Source: Arthrobacter oryzae (GTDB lineage: Bacteria; Actinomycetota; Actinomycetes; Actinomycetales; Micrococcaceae). Taken from it: 64,000 bases of DNA. The stretch covers positions 3,658,001 to 3,722,000 of the forward strand of contig NZ_CP132204.1 of assembly GCF_030718995.1 (NCBI RefSeq), written 5' to 3'. Below the pieces are notes generated by a model. It was not told the origin of the DNA. It ran no database searches and saw only the letters and a program-made list of their open reading frames with translations. Made by a program: the position numbers and the translations under genes. This document shows positions 52,879-60,245 of this stretch, one piece after another. Numbering within the stretch: position 1 is the first letter of the stretch; the number at the start of each line of letters is the position of its first letter.

Positions 52879-54084
52879 TTAGTTGAAGGCGGAGATGCCG
52901 GTGATGTCGCGGCCCACGATCAGGGCCTGCATCGAGTCGGTGCCCTCGTAGGTAGAAACGACCTCCATGTCGGTCATGTGGCGGATGACGTGGTTTTCCA
53001 GGAGCAGGCCATTGCCGCCGAGCAGGTCACGTGCCTCGTTGCAGATCCACTTCCCTTTCTGGGCGGTGGCCATCTTGACCATCGATGCCTGGGCGACGGT
53101 GAGCTGTCCACGGTCCGCGAGTTCGGCCATGCGGGTGCACAGCAGCTGCATGGTGGTCAGCTCGCTGAGCATGTTCGCCAGCCGGGACTGCACCAGCTGG
53201 TACGATGCAATGGGTTTGCCGAACTGGATGCGCGTCTGGGCGTAGTCAGCTGCGATCTCGAAGGCAGCCATCGCGTGGCCTACGGCCTCCCAGGCGGCGC
53301 CGCCGCGGGTGGCCTGGAGGACGCGGGAAACGTCGCGGAAGGAGTCGCACCCTTCAAGCCGGCTGCTGGCGGGAAGGCGCATTTCGTTGATGATGATGTC
53401 GGCCTGAAGGATGGCGCGTTTGCCTACCTTTCCGGTGATCACGGTGGGGGAGTAGCCCGGGGGGTAGTTGCCGTCGCTGTCCTTTTCGACGACGAAGGCG
53501 TTGACGTTTCCGTCCTCGGTGTTTCGGGCAAACAAGACGATGACATCGGCCACATGCCCGTTGCCGATCCAGCGCTTGTTGCCGTTCAGGACCCAGTGAT
53601 CGCCGTCGCGGCGGGCGCTGGTCTCCAGGGCCACAGAGTCTGAGCCGTGGTCCGGCTCGGTCAGGGCGAAAGCTCCGGTCTTTTCGATGCGTGCCAGTGC
53701 CGGAAGCCAACGTTGCCGCTGCTCTTCATTGCCGAGGATGTTCAGAGCGCCCATGCACAGGTTGGAGTGGATGCCGAGGAAGGTGTTAAGGCTGCCGTCC
53801 GCGCGGGCCATCTCCCGGGCCACCATGCCGGCGGCCTTCCGGCTCATTCCCGGGCAGCCGTAACCCTGGATGATGGTGCCGATAACCCCCAGTTCGGCCA
53901 GGGGCGCCAGCAGCTCGGTGGGGAACTCGGCCTTCTCCCAGTACTCGTTGATGACGGGCAGGACACGCTGCTCCGCGAATTCCCGGACCTTGTCCCGGAT
54001 GCCGACCTCCTCGGGTGTGAGATCCTCGTCCAGGCGGAAGTAGTCTGAGATCGCTGTCTGGTGATCGGCTGTTGTGGTCATCAT
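52879..54084 (-). CDS. Acyl-CoA dehydrogenase, glutaryl-CoA dehydrogenase-like
   Basis: A 401-residue flavin-dependent acyl-CoA dehydrogenase. FALTEPDHGSDSVALETSAR and WIGNGHVADV are the flavin-contact motifs. The catalytic Glu is in STYEGTDSMQALIVGRDITG near residue 380, the arrangement of glutaryl-CoA dehydrogenases, which also decarboxylate. Oxidative decarboxylation of glutaryl-CoA would give crotonyl-CoA, matching the downstream hydratase, dehydrogenase and thiolase. The ATG at 54084 is used; a longer frame to 54165 overlaps the CaiB gene. The upstream CaiB-type CoA-transferase could supply glutaryl-CoA. Confidence 0.9.
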   Translation of the reverse strand: MMTTTADHQTAISDYFRLDEDLTPEEVGIRDKVREFAEQRVLPVINEYWEKAEFPTELLAPLAELGVIGTIIQGYGCPGMSRKAAGMVAREMARADGSLNTFLGIHSNLCMGALNILGNEEQRQRWLPALARIEKTGAFALTEPDHGSDSVALETSARRDGDHWVLNGNKRWIGNGHVADVIVLFARNTEDGNVNAFVVEKDSDGNYPPGYSPTVITGKVGKRAILQADIIINEMRLPASSRLEGCDSFRDVSRVLQATRGGAAWEAVGHAMAAFEIAADYAQTRIQFGKPIASYQLVQSRLANMLSELTTMQLLCTRMAELADRGQLTVAQASMVKMATAQKGKWICNEARDLLGGNGLLLENHVIRHMTDMEVVSTYEGTDSMQALIVGRDITGISAFN

Positions 54085-54137
54085 TGAACTTTCGTTTGAG
54101 CTTGTTGAATGCGGTGGTGCTGCGGTCGGGACGGGTG

Positions 54138-55385
54138 CTAGTCCCGGGATGTCGCTCGAAGCCATGCGAGGATTGGTTCCCGGTGCGCATCATGGTCCGG
54201 TGGGACGAGGTCGTAACTGACCGGAGTCTCTGAGAATGTGATGGGGTTCCGGATCCCCGGCAGCGAGTCGCTGCCTTCACCCACCTCGACCACGGGATCC
54301 AGTCCAATGCGTTCGGCGAAGTCAAGGCCCTGTCGCACATTGTTGATCGGAGCGCACGGGATCTGCGCTTCAGTGAGGGCCTCGAACCACTCGGAAGAGC
54401 TTCGCTTGGAGAGCGCCTCCTGCAGCAGAGGCCTCAGTTCTTCTCGGTTCAGGCTGCGTTGGTGAGCCGTGGCGAACCGGGCGTCGTCGCTGAGAGCCGA
54501 CAAGCCGAGCGCCTGGCACAGCCGGCGGAACTGCGGATCGTTACCAACGGCGATCACGATGTCACCTTCTCCCGTGGCCAATGGCTCGTACGGATAGATG
54601 CTTGGGTGTTCATTCCCGAGCCGGGACGGCACATTGCCACTCAGCAGGTATCCCGCGGTCTGGTTGACCATGCCCGAAAGCGCAGAGGACATCAGGTTGA
54701 CTTCGACCCTCTGCCCCCGCCCGCTGCGGTGGCGCTCCTGGAGCGCGGCCAGAATGCCGATGGCTGCGTGAAGGCCGGTCATCACGTCAAACACTGCCAC
54801 CCCCGACCGGTAGGCGGGACTGTCCGGTGCACCAGTAAGGCTCATAAGACCGGAAAGTGCCTGGACCAGCAGGTCATAACCGGGCAGGGATGCACCGCCG
54901 GCCGTTCCAAATCCGGTGATGGACGCGTAGACCACCCGGGGATTTGTTGCTGCCACAGTGTCATAGTCGAGGCCAAACCGGCCCAGCCCGTTTGGTTTGA
55001 AGTTCTCCACCACAACGTCCGCGCGTCCGGCGATGTCCTGAGCGATCTGGCGGTCGTCAGGATTCCGGAGGTCCAGGGAGATCGATCCCTTGTTTCGGTT
55101 GATCGAGAGGTAGTAGGTGGATTGGCCCTCTCGGACGGGAGGCTTCCAAGCGCGCGTTTCGTCGCCGTCGGGGCTTTCGACCTTCACTACGGTTGCTCCC
55201 ATGTCCGCGAGCAGCATGGTGCAGTAGGGGCCGGCCAGCACCCGTCCGAAGTCTGCGATCAGCAGTCCGGACAATGGCCCGCTCCCGGTGCGTCCGAACA
55301 TATCTGACGTAGCGGTCTGCTCGGGCGCGGCCGTGGACCCGGCATCCTGCAGCCAGTCAATCCTGGGGCTTGTTTCAGTCGTCAC
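54138..55385 (-). CDS. CaiB/BaiF (family III) CoA-transferase
   Basis: A 415-residue family III CoA-transferase. The N-terminal core is LIADFGRVLAGPYCTMLLAD and VKVESPDGDETR. The catalytic Asp lies in AVFDVMTGLHAAIG near residue 200. Such enzymes move CoA between carboxylic acids; the human glutarate CoA-transferase SUGCT belongs here. First gene of the five-gene operon with a glutaryl-CoA-dehydrogenase-like enzyme, so activation of glutarate or a related dicarboxylate is likely. Start GTG at 55385 has GAGGAG 6 nt upstream. Confidence 0.92.
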   Translation of the reverse strand: MTTETSPRIDWLQDAGSTAAPEQTATSDMFGRTGSGPLSGLLIADFGRVLAGPYCTMLLADMGATVVKVESPDGDETRAWKPPVREGQSTYYLSINRNKGSISLDLRNPDDRQIAQDIAGRADVVVENFKPNGLGRFGLDYDTVAATNPRVVYASITGFGTAGGASLPGYDLLVQALSGLMSLTGAPDSPAYRSGVAVFDVMTGLHAAIGILAALQERHRSGRGQRVEVNLMSSALSGMVNQTAGYLLSGNVPSRLGNEHPSIYPYEPLATGEGDIVIAVGNDPQFRRLCQALGLSALSDDARFATAHQRSLNREELRPLLQEALSKRSSSEWFEALTEAQIPCAPINNVRQGLDFAERIGLDPVVEVGEGSDSLPGIRNPITFSETPVSYDLVPPDHDAHREPILAWLRATSRD

Positions 55386-55418
55386 GGCTCTCCTCGGAAT
55401 CGTTGTCGATGTTTCAAG

Positions 55419-55456
55419 AATCCCACTGGGATTACCTGCAGTCCAATACTTATTGG
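55419..55456. promoter_or_regulatory. Two inverted repeats upstream of the CaiB operon
   Basis: AATCCC-ACT-GGGATT (55419-55433) and CCAATA-CT-TATTGG (55443-55456) lie within 72 bp of the GTG start. The second shares GTCCAATAC with the region before the CoA-transferase operon and resembles 41207-41220 before the VOC gene. Candidate regulator sites. Confidence 0.5.
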
Positions 55457-55528
55457 GACGGGTATTATTTCACTGACAGAAATACTCGAAAATGTCGCAG
55501 ATCGTTTTTGTGCCCTAGCGAAGCACGT

Positions 55529-55561
55529 GAAACACCCCCGGAGGGGGTCCGGGGGTGCTTC
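55529..55561 (-). terminator. Terminator hairpin after the SDR gene
   Basis: A 14-bp stem with one mismatch (55529-55542 with 55548-55561) and a 5-nt loop, 37 bp past the SDR stop on the minus strand. It separates the SDR transcript from the CaiB operon. Confidence 0.78.
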
Positions 55562-55597
55562 AAGCTGATTATCTCTAATGCTGCATTGTTAGGTTCC

Positions 55598-56386
55598 TCA
55601 GACGAGCACCATCCCGCCGTCAATCATGACGACCTGGCCGGTCATGTAGTCGGAGTCGGCTGAGGCGAGGTACAAGGCCGTGCCCGTCACGTCCTCAGGC
55701 GTTCCGGCACGGCCGGCGAGAATCCCGCCCGAGAACTCGGCAAAGGCCTGCCCCGGGGCCGACGTGTCCCCAAGTTCCATGATGTCCAGATCGAGTTTGC
55801 GCCACAGCGGTGTGTCGACGACGCCGGGAGCGAAGGCGTTGCATGTGATGCCGTGTTCAGCGAGTGCCCGTGCTGCTGCCTGCACCAGTGCGTTGACTGC
55901 GAATTTGCTAGCACAGTAGGGCGCAAAGCTCGGATAGCCTTGGCGGCCCGCGATCGAAGAAGTGAGGATCAGCTTTCCACCCGTGCCTTGGGAAATCATC
56001 TGTTTGGCGGCCTCTTGCTGGCAGATCAATGACCCAAGGCCGTTCACGTCGAGCGTTGCACGCCAGTTCTCCTCTGTCACATCCAGGAAGTGCATGGGAC
56101 GGATGATGCCTGCGATGGAAAACATCACGTCAAGGCCGCCGTAGGCCTCCACCCCCGCGGAGACTGCGGCCGCGACGTCTTCCCGGTTCACCACGTTTCC
56201 AGAAGCCGCGATCGCTGTGCCACCAGATGATGCAATTTCGTCTCTTGCTTGTGCGGCCGCCTCGGCGTTGAGGTCGAAAATTGTTACCTTTGCTCCTTCT
56301 GCGGCCAGACGCCGAGCTACAGCCCGCCCCATGCCGCTTCCAGCTCCCGTGATAAGGATCCGCTTGCTGTCAACACGTCCTGCCAT
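55598..56386 (-). CDS. Short-chain dehydrogenase/reductase
   Basis: A 262-residue classical SDR. Cofactor motif TGAGSGMGRAVARRL, Asp after strand two (IFDLNAEAA) favouring NAD, active-site Ser in LTSSIAGRQG and YCASK near residue 160. Relatives include sorbitol, cyclohexanol and diol dehydrogenases. The ATG is preceded by GGAGG. It has its own terminator and lies between the catechol dioxygenase gene and the CaiB operon. A substrate such as an alicyclic alcohol is only a guess from context. Confidence 0.9.
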   Translation of the reverse strand: MAGRVDSKRILITGAGSGMGRAVARRLAAEGAKVTIFDLNAEAAAQARDEIASSGGTAIAASGNVVNREDVAAAVSAGVEAYGGLDVMFSIAGIIRPMHFLDVTEENWRATLDVNGLGSLICQQEAAKQMISQGTGGKLILTSSIAGRQGYPSFAPYCASKFAVNALVQAAARALAEHGITCNAFAPGVVDTPLWRKLDLDIMELGDTSAPGQAFAEFSGGILAGRAGTPEDVTGTALYLASADSDYMTGQVVMIDGGMVLV

Positions 56387-56524
56387 GTTCTAACCTCCTT
56401 GCTATTCGAGGCCCCAGGGGCGCCGGACACGCTAAGGGCGCCGACGCCGGACCCCGTAATGGGACCGTTCGGTTCTTCGTTGGGATGCGGCTACCGCACC
56501 CTGGTTGGATGAAGGGGAGAGAAA

Positions 56525-57394
56525 TCAGACTTCGGGGTCGAGTCGGAAGTCATAGGTTGTGACGCGGCCCGGAGCATCTTCGCGGTCCTGAACGTCGAGC
56601 ATGAGTTCAGGTTTGACGGCCGAGGCAATGTCATCGGCATTGTGTGGATCGCCCGGGAAGTAAAGCTGAGTGGTGATTAGCTGGTGGCCGGGAGCGGAGA
56701 CCTTCAAATGCAGGTGTGCCGGGCGCCAGGCGTGCCAGCCAGCAGCAGCGATGAGCTGTCCGCAGGCGCCGTCTGTCGGGATCTGATACGGGGCAGGCTG
56801 AATCGTGTTGATCTGGAAATGACCGGCATCGTCGGCCAGGACGGTACCGCGAAGATTCCACTCGGGGAGCCCCGGAGCAAACTGCGAATAGAATCCGAGG
56901 TCGTCAGCCTGCCAGAGTTCCACCTTCGCTCCCTGCAGCGGCACGCCGTCGACGCCGGTTACTTGGCCCTGGAACAGCAGTGGCGTACCCGGTTCGTCCT
57001 CGCGCATGGACAAGGTTGCCGGAGTCTCCTGTGCAGGGGAGTCGGGCACATAATACGGGCCCTCGATGGTGCCCTTGGATCCGTGCCGGTTTTCGTTTGC
57101 GACTTCTTCGACGGAGTGTTCGACCCAGACATCCAGGAACAGGGGCCATTCGCCGTCTTCACCGACCTTGATCAGCCACGCTTTCAAGGCATTGTATTCG
57201 TCGTAGGAGACTTTCTCCTCCAGGACAATGTCATTGATGGCCTTGATAACGCGTCCGGCCAGATGTGCCACGCGGCCCTGGGATGAGCCTGCCGCGGACG
57301 TTTTGTTGGCTCGGAAGCGGGCAGTGGCCCCGGCGCCGGCCTCGGCGGCGGTTCCGGTGGCTTCGGAGCGGGGGAGGGGAGCGTCAACACTCAT
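56525..57394 (-). CDS. catA: Catechol 1,2-dioxygenase (intradiol)
   Basis: A 289-residue intradiol dioxygenase that opens catechol to cis,cis-muconate using Fe(III). Iron ligands: Tyr in EGPYYVPDS, Tyr in PAPYQIPTDG, His pair in WRPAHLHLKVSAPGH. An N-terminal helical dimerisation domain (about 30-105) precedes the beta-sandwich. Length and motifs fit catechol 1,2-dioxygenase; hydroxyquinol dioxygenase is a less likely alternative. A 14-bp perfect palindrome lies upstream at 57556-57569. The partner cycloisomerase (35201) and muconolactone isomerase (63358) are elsewhere in the window. Confidence 0.92.
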   Translation of the reverse strand: MSVDAPLPRSEATGTAAEAGAGATARFRANKTSAAGSSQGRVAHLAGRVIKAINDIVLEEKVSYDEYNALKAWLIKVGEDGEWPLFLDVWVEHSVEEVANENRHGSKGTIEGPYYVPDSPAQETPATLSMREDEPGTPLLFQGQVTGVDGVPLQGAKVELWQADDLGFYSQFAPGLPEWNLRGTVLADDAGHFQINTIQPAPYQIPTDGACGQLIAAAGWHAWRPAHLHLKVSAPGHQLITTQLYFPGDPHNADDIASAVKPELMLDVQDREDAPGRVTTYDFRLDPEV

Positions 57395-57555
57395 GATGAC
57401 TCCTATGTCATGTCTGCCGTATGGTCTCTTCGTGACCGCATTCGGGGTGTACTAACGGTATGCCGCGGGTTTAGTCGAGGGAAATACGTCTTTCAATGTA
57501 ATTGATACCCGGAGCATATATATGGTTTCGGGGGCGGACTTCTATTTTTGGTTTC

Positions 57556-57569
57556 CACCGTGCACGGTG
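57556..57569. promoter_or_regulatory. Perfect 14-bp palindrome upstream of catA
   Basis: CACCGTGCACGGTG is fully self-complementary and lies about 160 bp before the catA ATG, in the 200-bp gap after the hydrolase gene. It may be a regulator site; no T-run follows, so a terminator role is less likely. Confidence 0.4.
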
Positions 57570-57594
57570 CTGGTCCTGCTCAAACTTCAGGTGG

Positions 57595-58419
57595 TCAAGT
57601 GCTCGACCTTTTCAGGAAAGCGAGCAGTTCATGATTGAAATCCTCAGGTTCGTTCCAATGAGGACAGTGGCCACTATTCTCGAACACGGTCAATGTTGCG
57701 TCGGGAAGGGTGTCCGCGAACCATCGCATTCCCTCCAGTGGGAAGCCGGGTGAGTAGCGCCCGGTCACGACCCAGGACGGGACGCTGACAGATGGAATGA
57801 CGTCGCGCCAGTCGGCGGAAAAGTGGTCCAGCATCAATTGCTGGACGGATCCCCCGGGGTACTCGGTGAGTGCTCCTGCCTCGGCAACAAGCTTCTGAAC
57901 GTGCGAAGGCATCGGAGGTTCGAGGGAAGGATCTCCCCACGGCACGCGGTGGTTGACGGCGTCCCAGAGGTTAGACCATCCCACGGATTCCCGCCCCGAG
58001 CGTAGCCCCCAATGCCACGTCTCGTCGTTGACGATCTTTGGAGATTGATCGACGGCAACGAACGCAGCCACCCGGTCTGTTCCGTACAAGCTGAAGTATG
58101 CGAGGCTGACAGACACGCCCATTGAGTGTCCCACCAAGGAAACGCTCTCCAAGTCCAGGTGTTCTATGAGTTCCCGTATGTCCTTACCGAGACGGGAAAT
58201 TCGCTGTCCGTGCGAGGGCGCGTCGGATCGGCCATGCAGCCTGAGGTCGATTCCGATGACTCGGTAACCTGCTGCAATCAGCGCCTCTCGCTGCAACGCC
58301 CAATGTGCGGCTTGGCATGAGAATCCGTGGACCAGTAAAACAGCCGGCCCTGAGCCGTCGTCGTCGTAAGCCAGCCTCACTCCGTCCATAGTCCGAAATG
58401 AGTTAGTGATTTGAGTCAT
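57595..58419 (-). CDS. Alpha/beta hydrolase, possible 3-oxoadipate enol-lactonase
   Basis: A 274-residue alpha/beta hydrolase. Oxyanion segment LVHGFSCQAAHW, nucleophile Ser in LVGHSMGVSVSLAYF near residue 96, and catalytic His in ENSGHCPHWNEPEDF near 250. The fold and size suit enol-lactonases, C-C hydrolases and haloperoxidase-like esterases alike. Lying next to catA and sharing a promoter sequence (ACAAATACCAAT, 58514-58525) with the CoA-transferase operon supports a beta-ketoadipate role, but this is inference. It starts 155 bp from the end of the LysR copy 2 gene. Confidence 0.85.
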   Translation of the reverse strand: MTQITNSFRTMDGVRLAYDDDGSGPAVLLVHGFSCQAAHWALQREALIAAGYRVIGIDLRLHGRSDAPSHGQRISRLGKDIRELIEHLDLESVSLVGHSMGVSVSLAYFSLYGTDRVAAFVAVDQSPKIVNDETWHWGLRSGRESVGWSNLWDAVNHRVPWGDPSLEPPMPSHVQKLVAEAGALTEYPGGSVQQLMLDHFSADWRDVIPSVSVPSWVVTGRYSPGFPLEGMRWFADTLPDATLTVFENSGHCPHWNEPEDFNHELLAFLKRSST

Positions 58420-58574
58420 GAGTAACTTTCGGCAGGTATGTAGTTGGGCATGTTCACTAGGCGCAACGGCCAGTGCGCCTCCTGCAGAACGCTACTGAGA
58501 GTTTCTAGCCACAACAAATACCAATACCAGTCTGTTTATTTGGAAAAGTGGATAACCGGCCTTGACTGCAAGCG

Positions 58575-59495
58575 CTACAAGGCGGACTCCGGCAAGACGT
58601 CATCGATGACTTCGAGGACACGCGCCAAGGCGGGCGAGGCGTTGTCCCGGCGCCAAGCGATGGCGGCGTGGAGCCAGATAGGGTCTCCGGCGATCGGCAG
58701 ATACGCGACTCCGGTGGGCTGGACGTGCTGTACCGACGTCAGTGTCAGGGTGGCGCCGGCGCCAGCCGCTACCAGGGCAAGGATGGTGTAGGAATCTGGG
58801 GCTTCCTGCACGATCCTTGGAGTGATTCCCACCTTGGCGCAGGAGTCGATGAGGGCTGCCCGCAGGGAGGATCCGCCTTCGGCGGGAAAACTGATGAATG
58901 AATCATCGGCGAGATGCTCCAGCGAAACCTCCGACTCTCCGGCGAGGGGGTGTGAGGAGGGCAGTGCGCAGATAAGCCGTTCGTGTTCAACTACCCGGTA
59001 GCTGACATCACGGTGGGGGATGGGCAGGCGGACGAAGCCCAGGTCGAGCTGGCCGTTGACCACCTGGTCCAAGGCTGCGTTAGCGTAAATCTGCCCCTGC
59101 AAGACAAAATCAATACCGGGATAGCGGCGCCGGACCTCCTGGGCAAGCGGTGGAAGGATTTTGCTGCTGGACGCGCCTGCGAAGCCGAGGCGGACGCGGC
59201 CGGACTCGCCGGCCGTGAGGGAGCGCGCCGCGGCTTGAGCCAGTTCGACGTCGGCAAGTACCTTGCGGGCGGGTCCTAGGAGCCTCTCTCCCGCGTCGGT
59301 GAGGGTCACCGAACGGGTGTTGCGGTTGAAGAGCTTGATTTTGAGTTGCTTTTCCAGCTGTTGGATCCTGTAGCTCAGCGGCGGCTGCGCGATCTGTAGC
59401 CGCTCAGCCGCCCGGCTGAAATGCAGCTCTTCCGCCACCGCTACGAAGGCCTCGAGTTCTTTGAATTCCACTGATATCCCTGGATTGTGGTTCAC
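58575..59495 (-). CDS. LysR-family transcriptional regulator (copy 2, CatR-like)
   Basis: A 306-residue LysR regulator. The helix-turn-helix is LEAFVAVAEELHFSRAAERL with QPPLSYRIQQLEKQLK, residues about 10-50; the effector domain spans about 95-300. It lies on the same strand as and upstream of the hydrolase and catA genes, which suggests a CatR/BenM-like control by cis,cis-muconate. An ATCTAT-N7-ATAGAT inverted repeat (59545-59563) lies just before it and could be its own operator. Confidence 0.92.
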   Translation of the reverse strand: MNHNPGISVEFKELEAFVAVAEELHFSRAAERLQIAQPPLSYRIQQLEKQLKIKLFNRNTRSVTLTDAGERLLGPARKVLADVELAQAAARSLTAGESGRVRLGFAGASSSKILPPLAQEVRRRYPGIDFVLQGQIYANAALDQVVNGQLDLGFVRLPIPHRDVSYRVVEHERLICALPSSHPLAGESEVSLEHLADDSFISFPAEGGSSLRAALIDSCAKVGITPRIVQEAPDSYTILALVAAGAGATLTLTSVQHVQPTGVAYLPIAGDPIWLHAAIAWRRDNASPALARVLEVIDDVLPESAL

Positions 59496-59544
59496 CTGTG
59501 ATGCTGATGCCCGGTCGCACTAGAGCTCAAATGCGGCCCGGTTG

Positions 59545-59563
59545 ATCTATCTAAAGCATAGAT
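59545..59563. promoter_or_regulatory. Inverted repeat upstream of LysR copy 2
   Basis: ATCTAT (59545-59550) and ATAGAT (59558-59563) are separated by 7 bp and contain a T-N11-A LysR-type arrangement. The position 50 bp before the LysR ATG suggests auto-regulation. Confidence 0.45.
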
Positions 59564-59624
59564 AACGATCGGTGGCATTGCTATTGCACGCCGCATAAAT
59601 GGTCTATGGGTTTAGCCGGAGCAT

Positions 59625-60146
59625 TCAGGATGCCAGCGACTGCCGGATCCACGCGATTTCGGCCCGGCTTGCGGCCTGGCCGATGGTGAGCATTCCCTTG
59701 CGGTAGACGTCGTCTAGTTCGGCCTTGCGCAGGGGCCGGCCATTCTCGTAGAAGAAGCTTGCCGGGGACTCGAGGAAGTGAAGTCGCCGGCGAAGTACTG
59801 CGTGCTGATCCTCCGTATCGGGAAGTTGGGAGAGGAACGCGAGAATCACCATGAACCGGCCAAGGTCCGTGATGTCGCCTGCTGATGCTGTGCGCAGGCG
59901 GTTCTCAAGGTCTTTCCTGCCTTCGGGAGTTAGGTCGAGCGTGTGGCGCTGCGCGGCGCGACCTTTCTCTACGCGGCGGACCACCGACCCCGATTTGATC
60001 AGCCGCTGAATAGCGGGATAGAGGCTCCCATCGCTGATCTCACGTGCATAACCGTACAGTTCGCTCATCTTCCGGCGGAGTTCGTAGCCGTGGAGCGGTC
60101 CCTCCGCGAGGAAGCCCAAAATCATCAGTTCCAGCACCCACGCCAT
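59625..60146 (-). CDS. PadR-family transcriptional regulator
   Basis: A 173-residue PadR regulator. The winged helix covers residues 1-85 (LELMILGFLAEGPLHGYEL, ISDGSLYPAIQRLIKSG). The C-terminal helical part (about 95-170) carries the dimerisation helices (LRRRLHFLESPASFFYENGR). PadR proteins repress genes for phenolic acid detoxification or transport. It is divergent from the MHS transporter at 60246, and a 14-bp inverted repeat in the gap is the likely operator. Confidence 0.92.
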   Translation of the reverse strand: MAWVLELMILGFLAEGPLHGYELRRKMSELYGYAREISDGSLYPAIQRLIKSGSVVRRVEKGRAAQRHTLDLTPEGRKDLENRLRTASAGDITDLGRFMVILAFLSQLPDTEDQHAVLRRRLHFLESPASFFYENGRPLRKAELDDVYRKGMLTIGQAASRAEIAWIRQSLAS

Positions 60147-60165
60147 GCTACATGACGCGTATATG

Positions 60166-60203
60166 TCGAAACGAGGTATTGACTCGCATATACCTCGTTT
60201 CGA
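60166..60203. promoter_or_regulatory. Long inverted repeat, probable PadR operator
   Basis: TCGAAACGAGGTAT (60166-60179) and its exact inverse (60190-60203) are separated by 10 bp; the spacer starts with a TTGACT -35-like hexamer (from 60179). It lies between the divergent PadR and transporter genes. A bound repressor would cover both promoters. Confidence 0.75.
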
Positions 60204-60245
60204 TGTATATGCTGGCCGTCTTGCATCCCACTCCGAAGGACCCCC

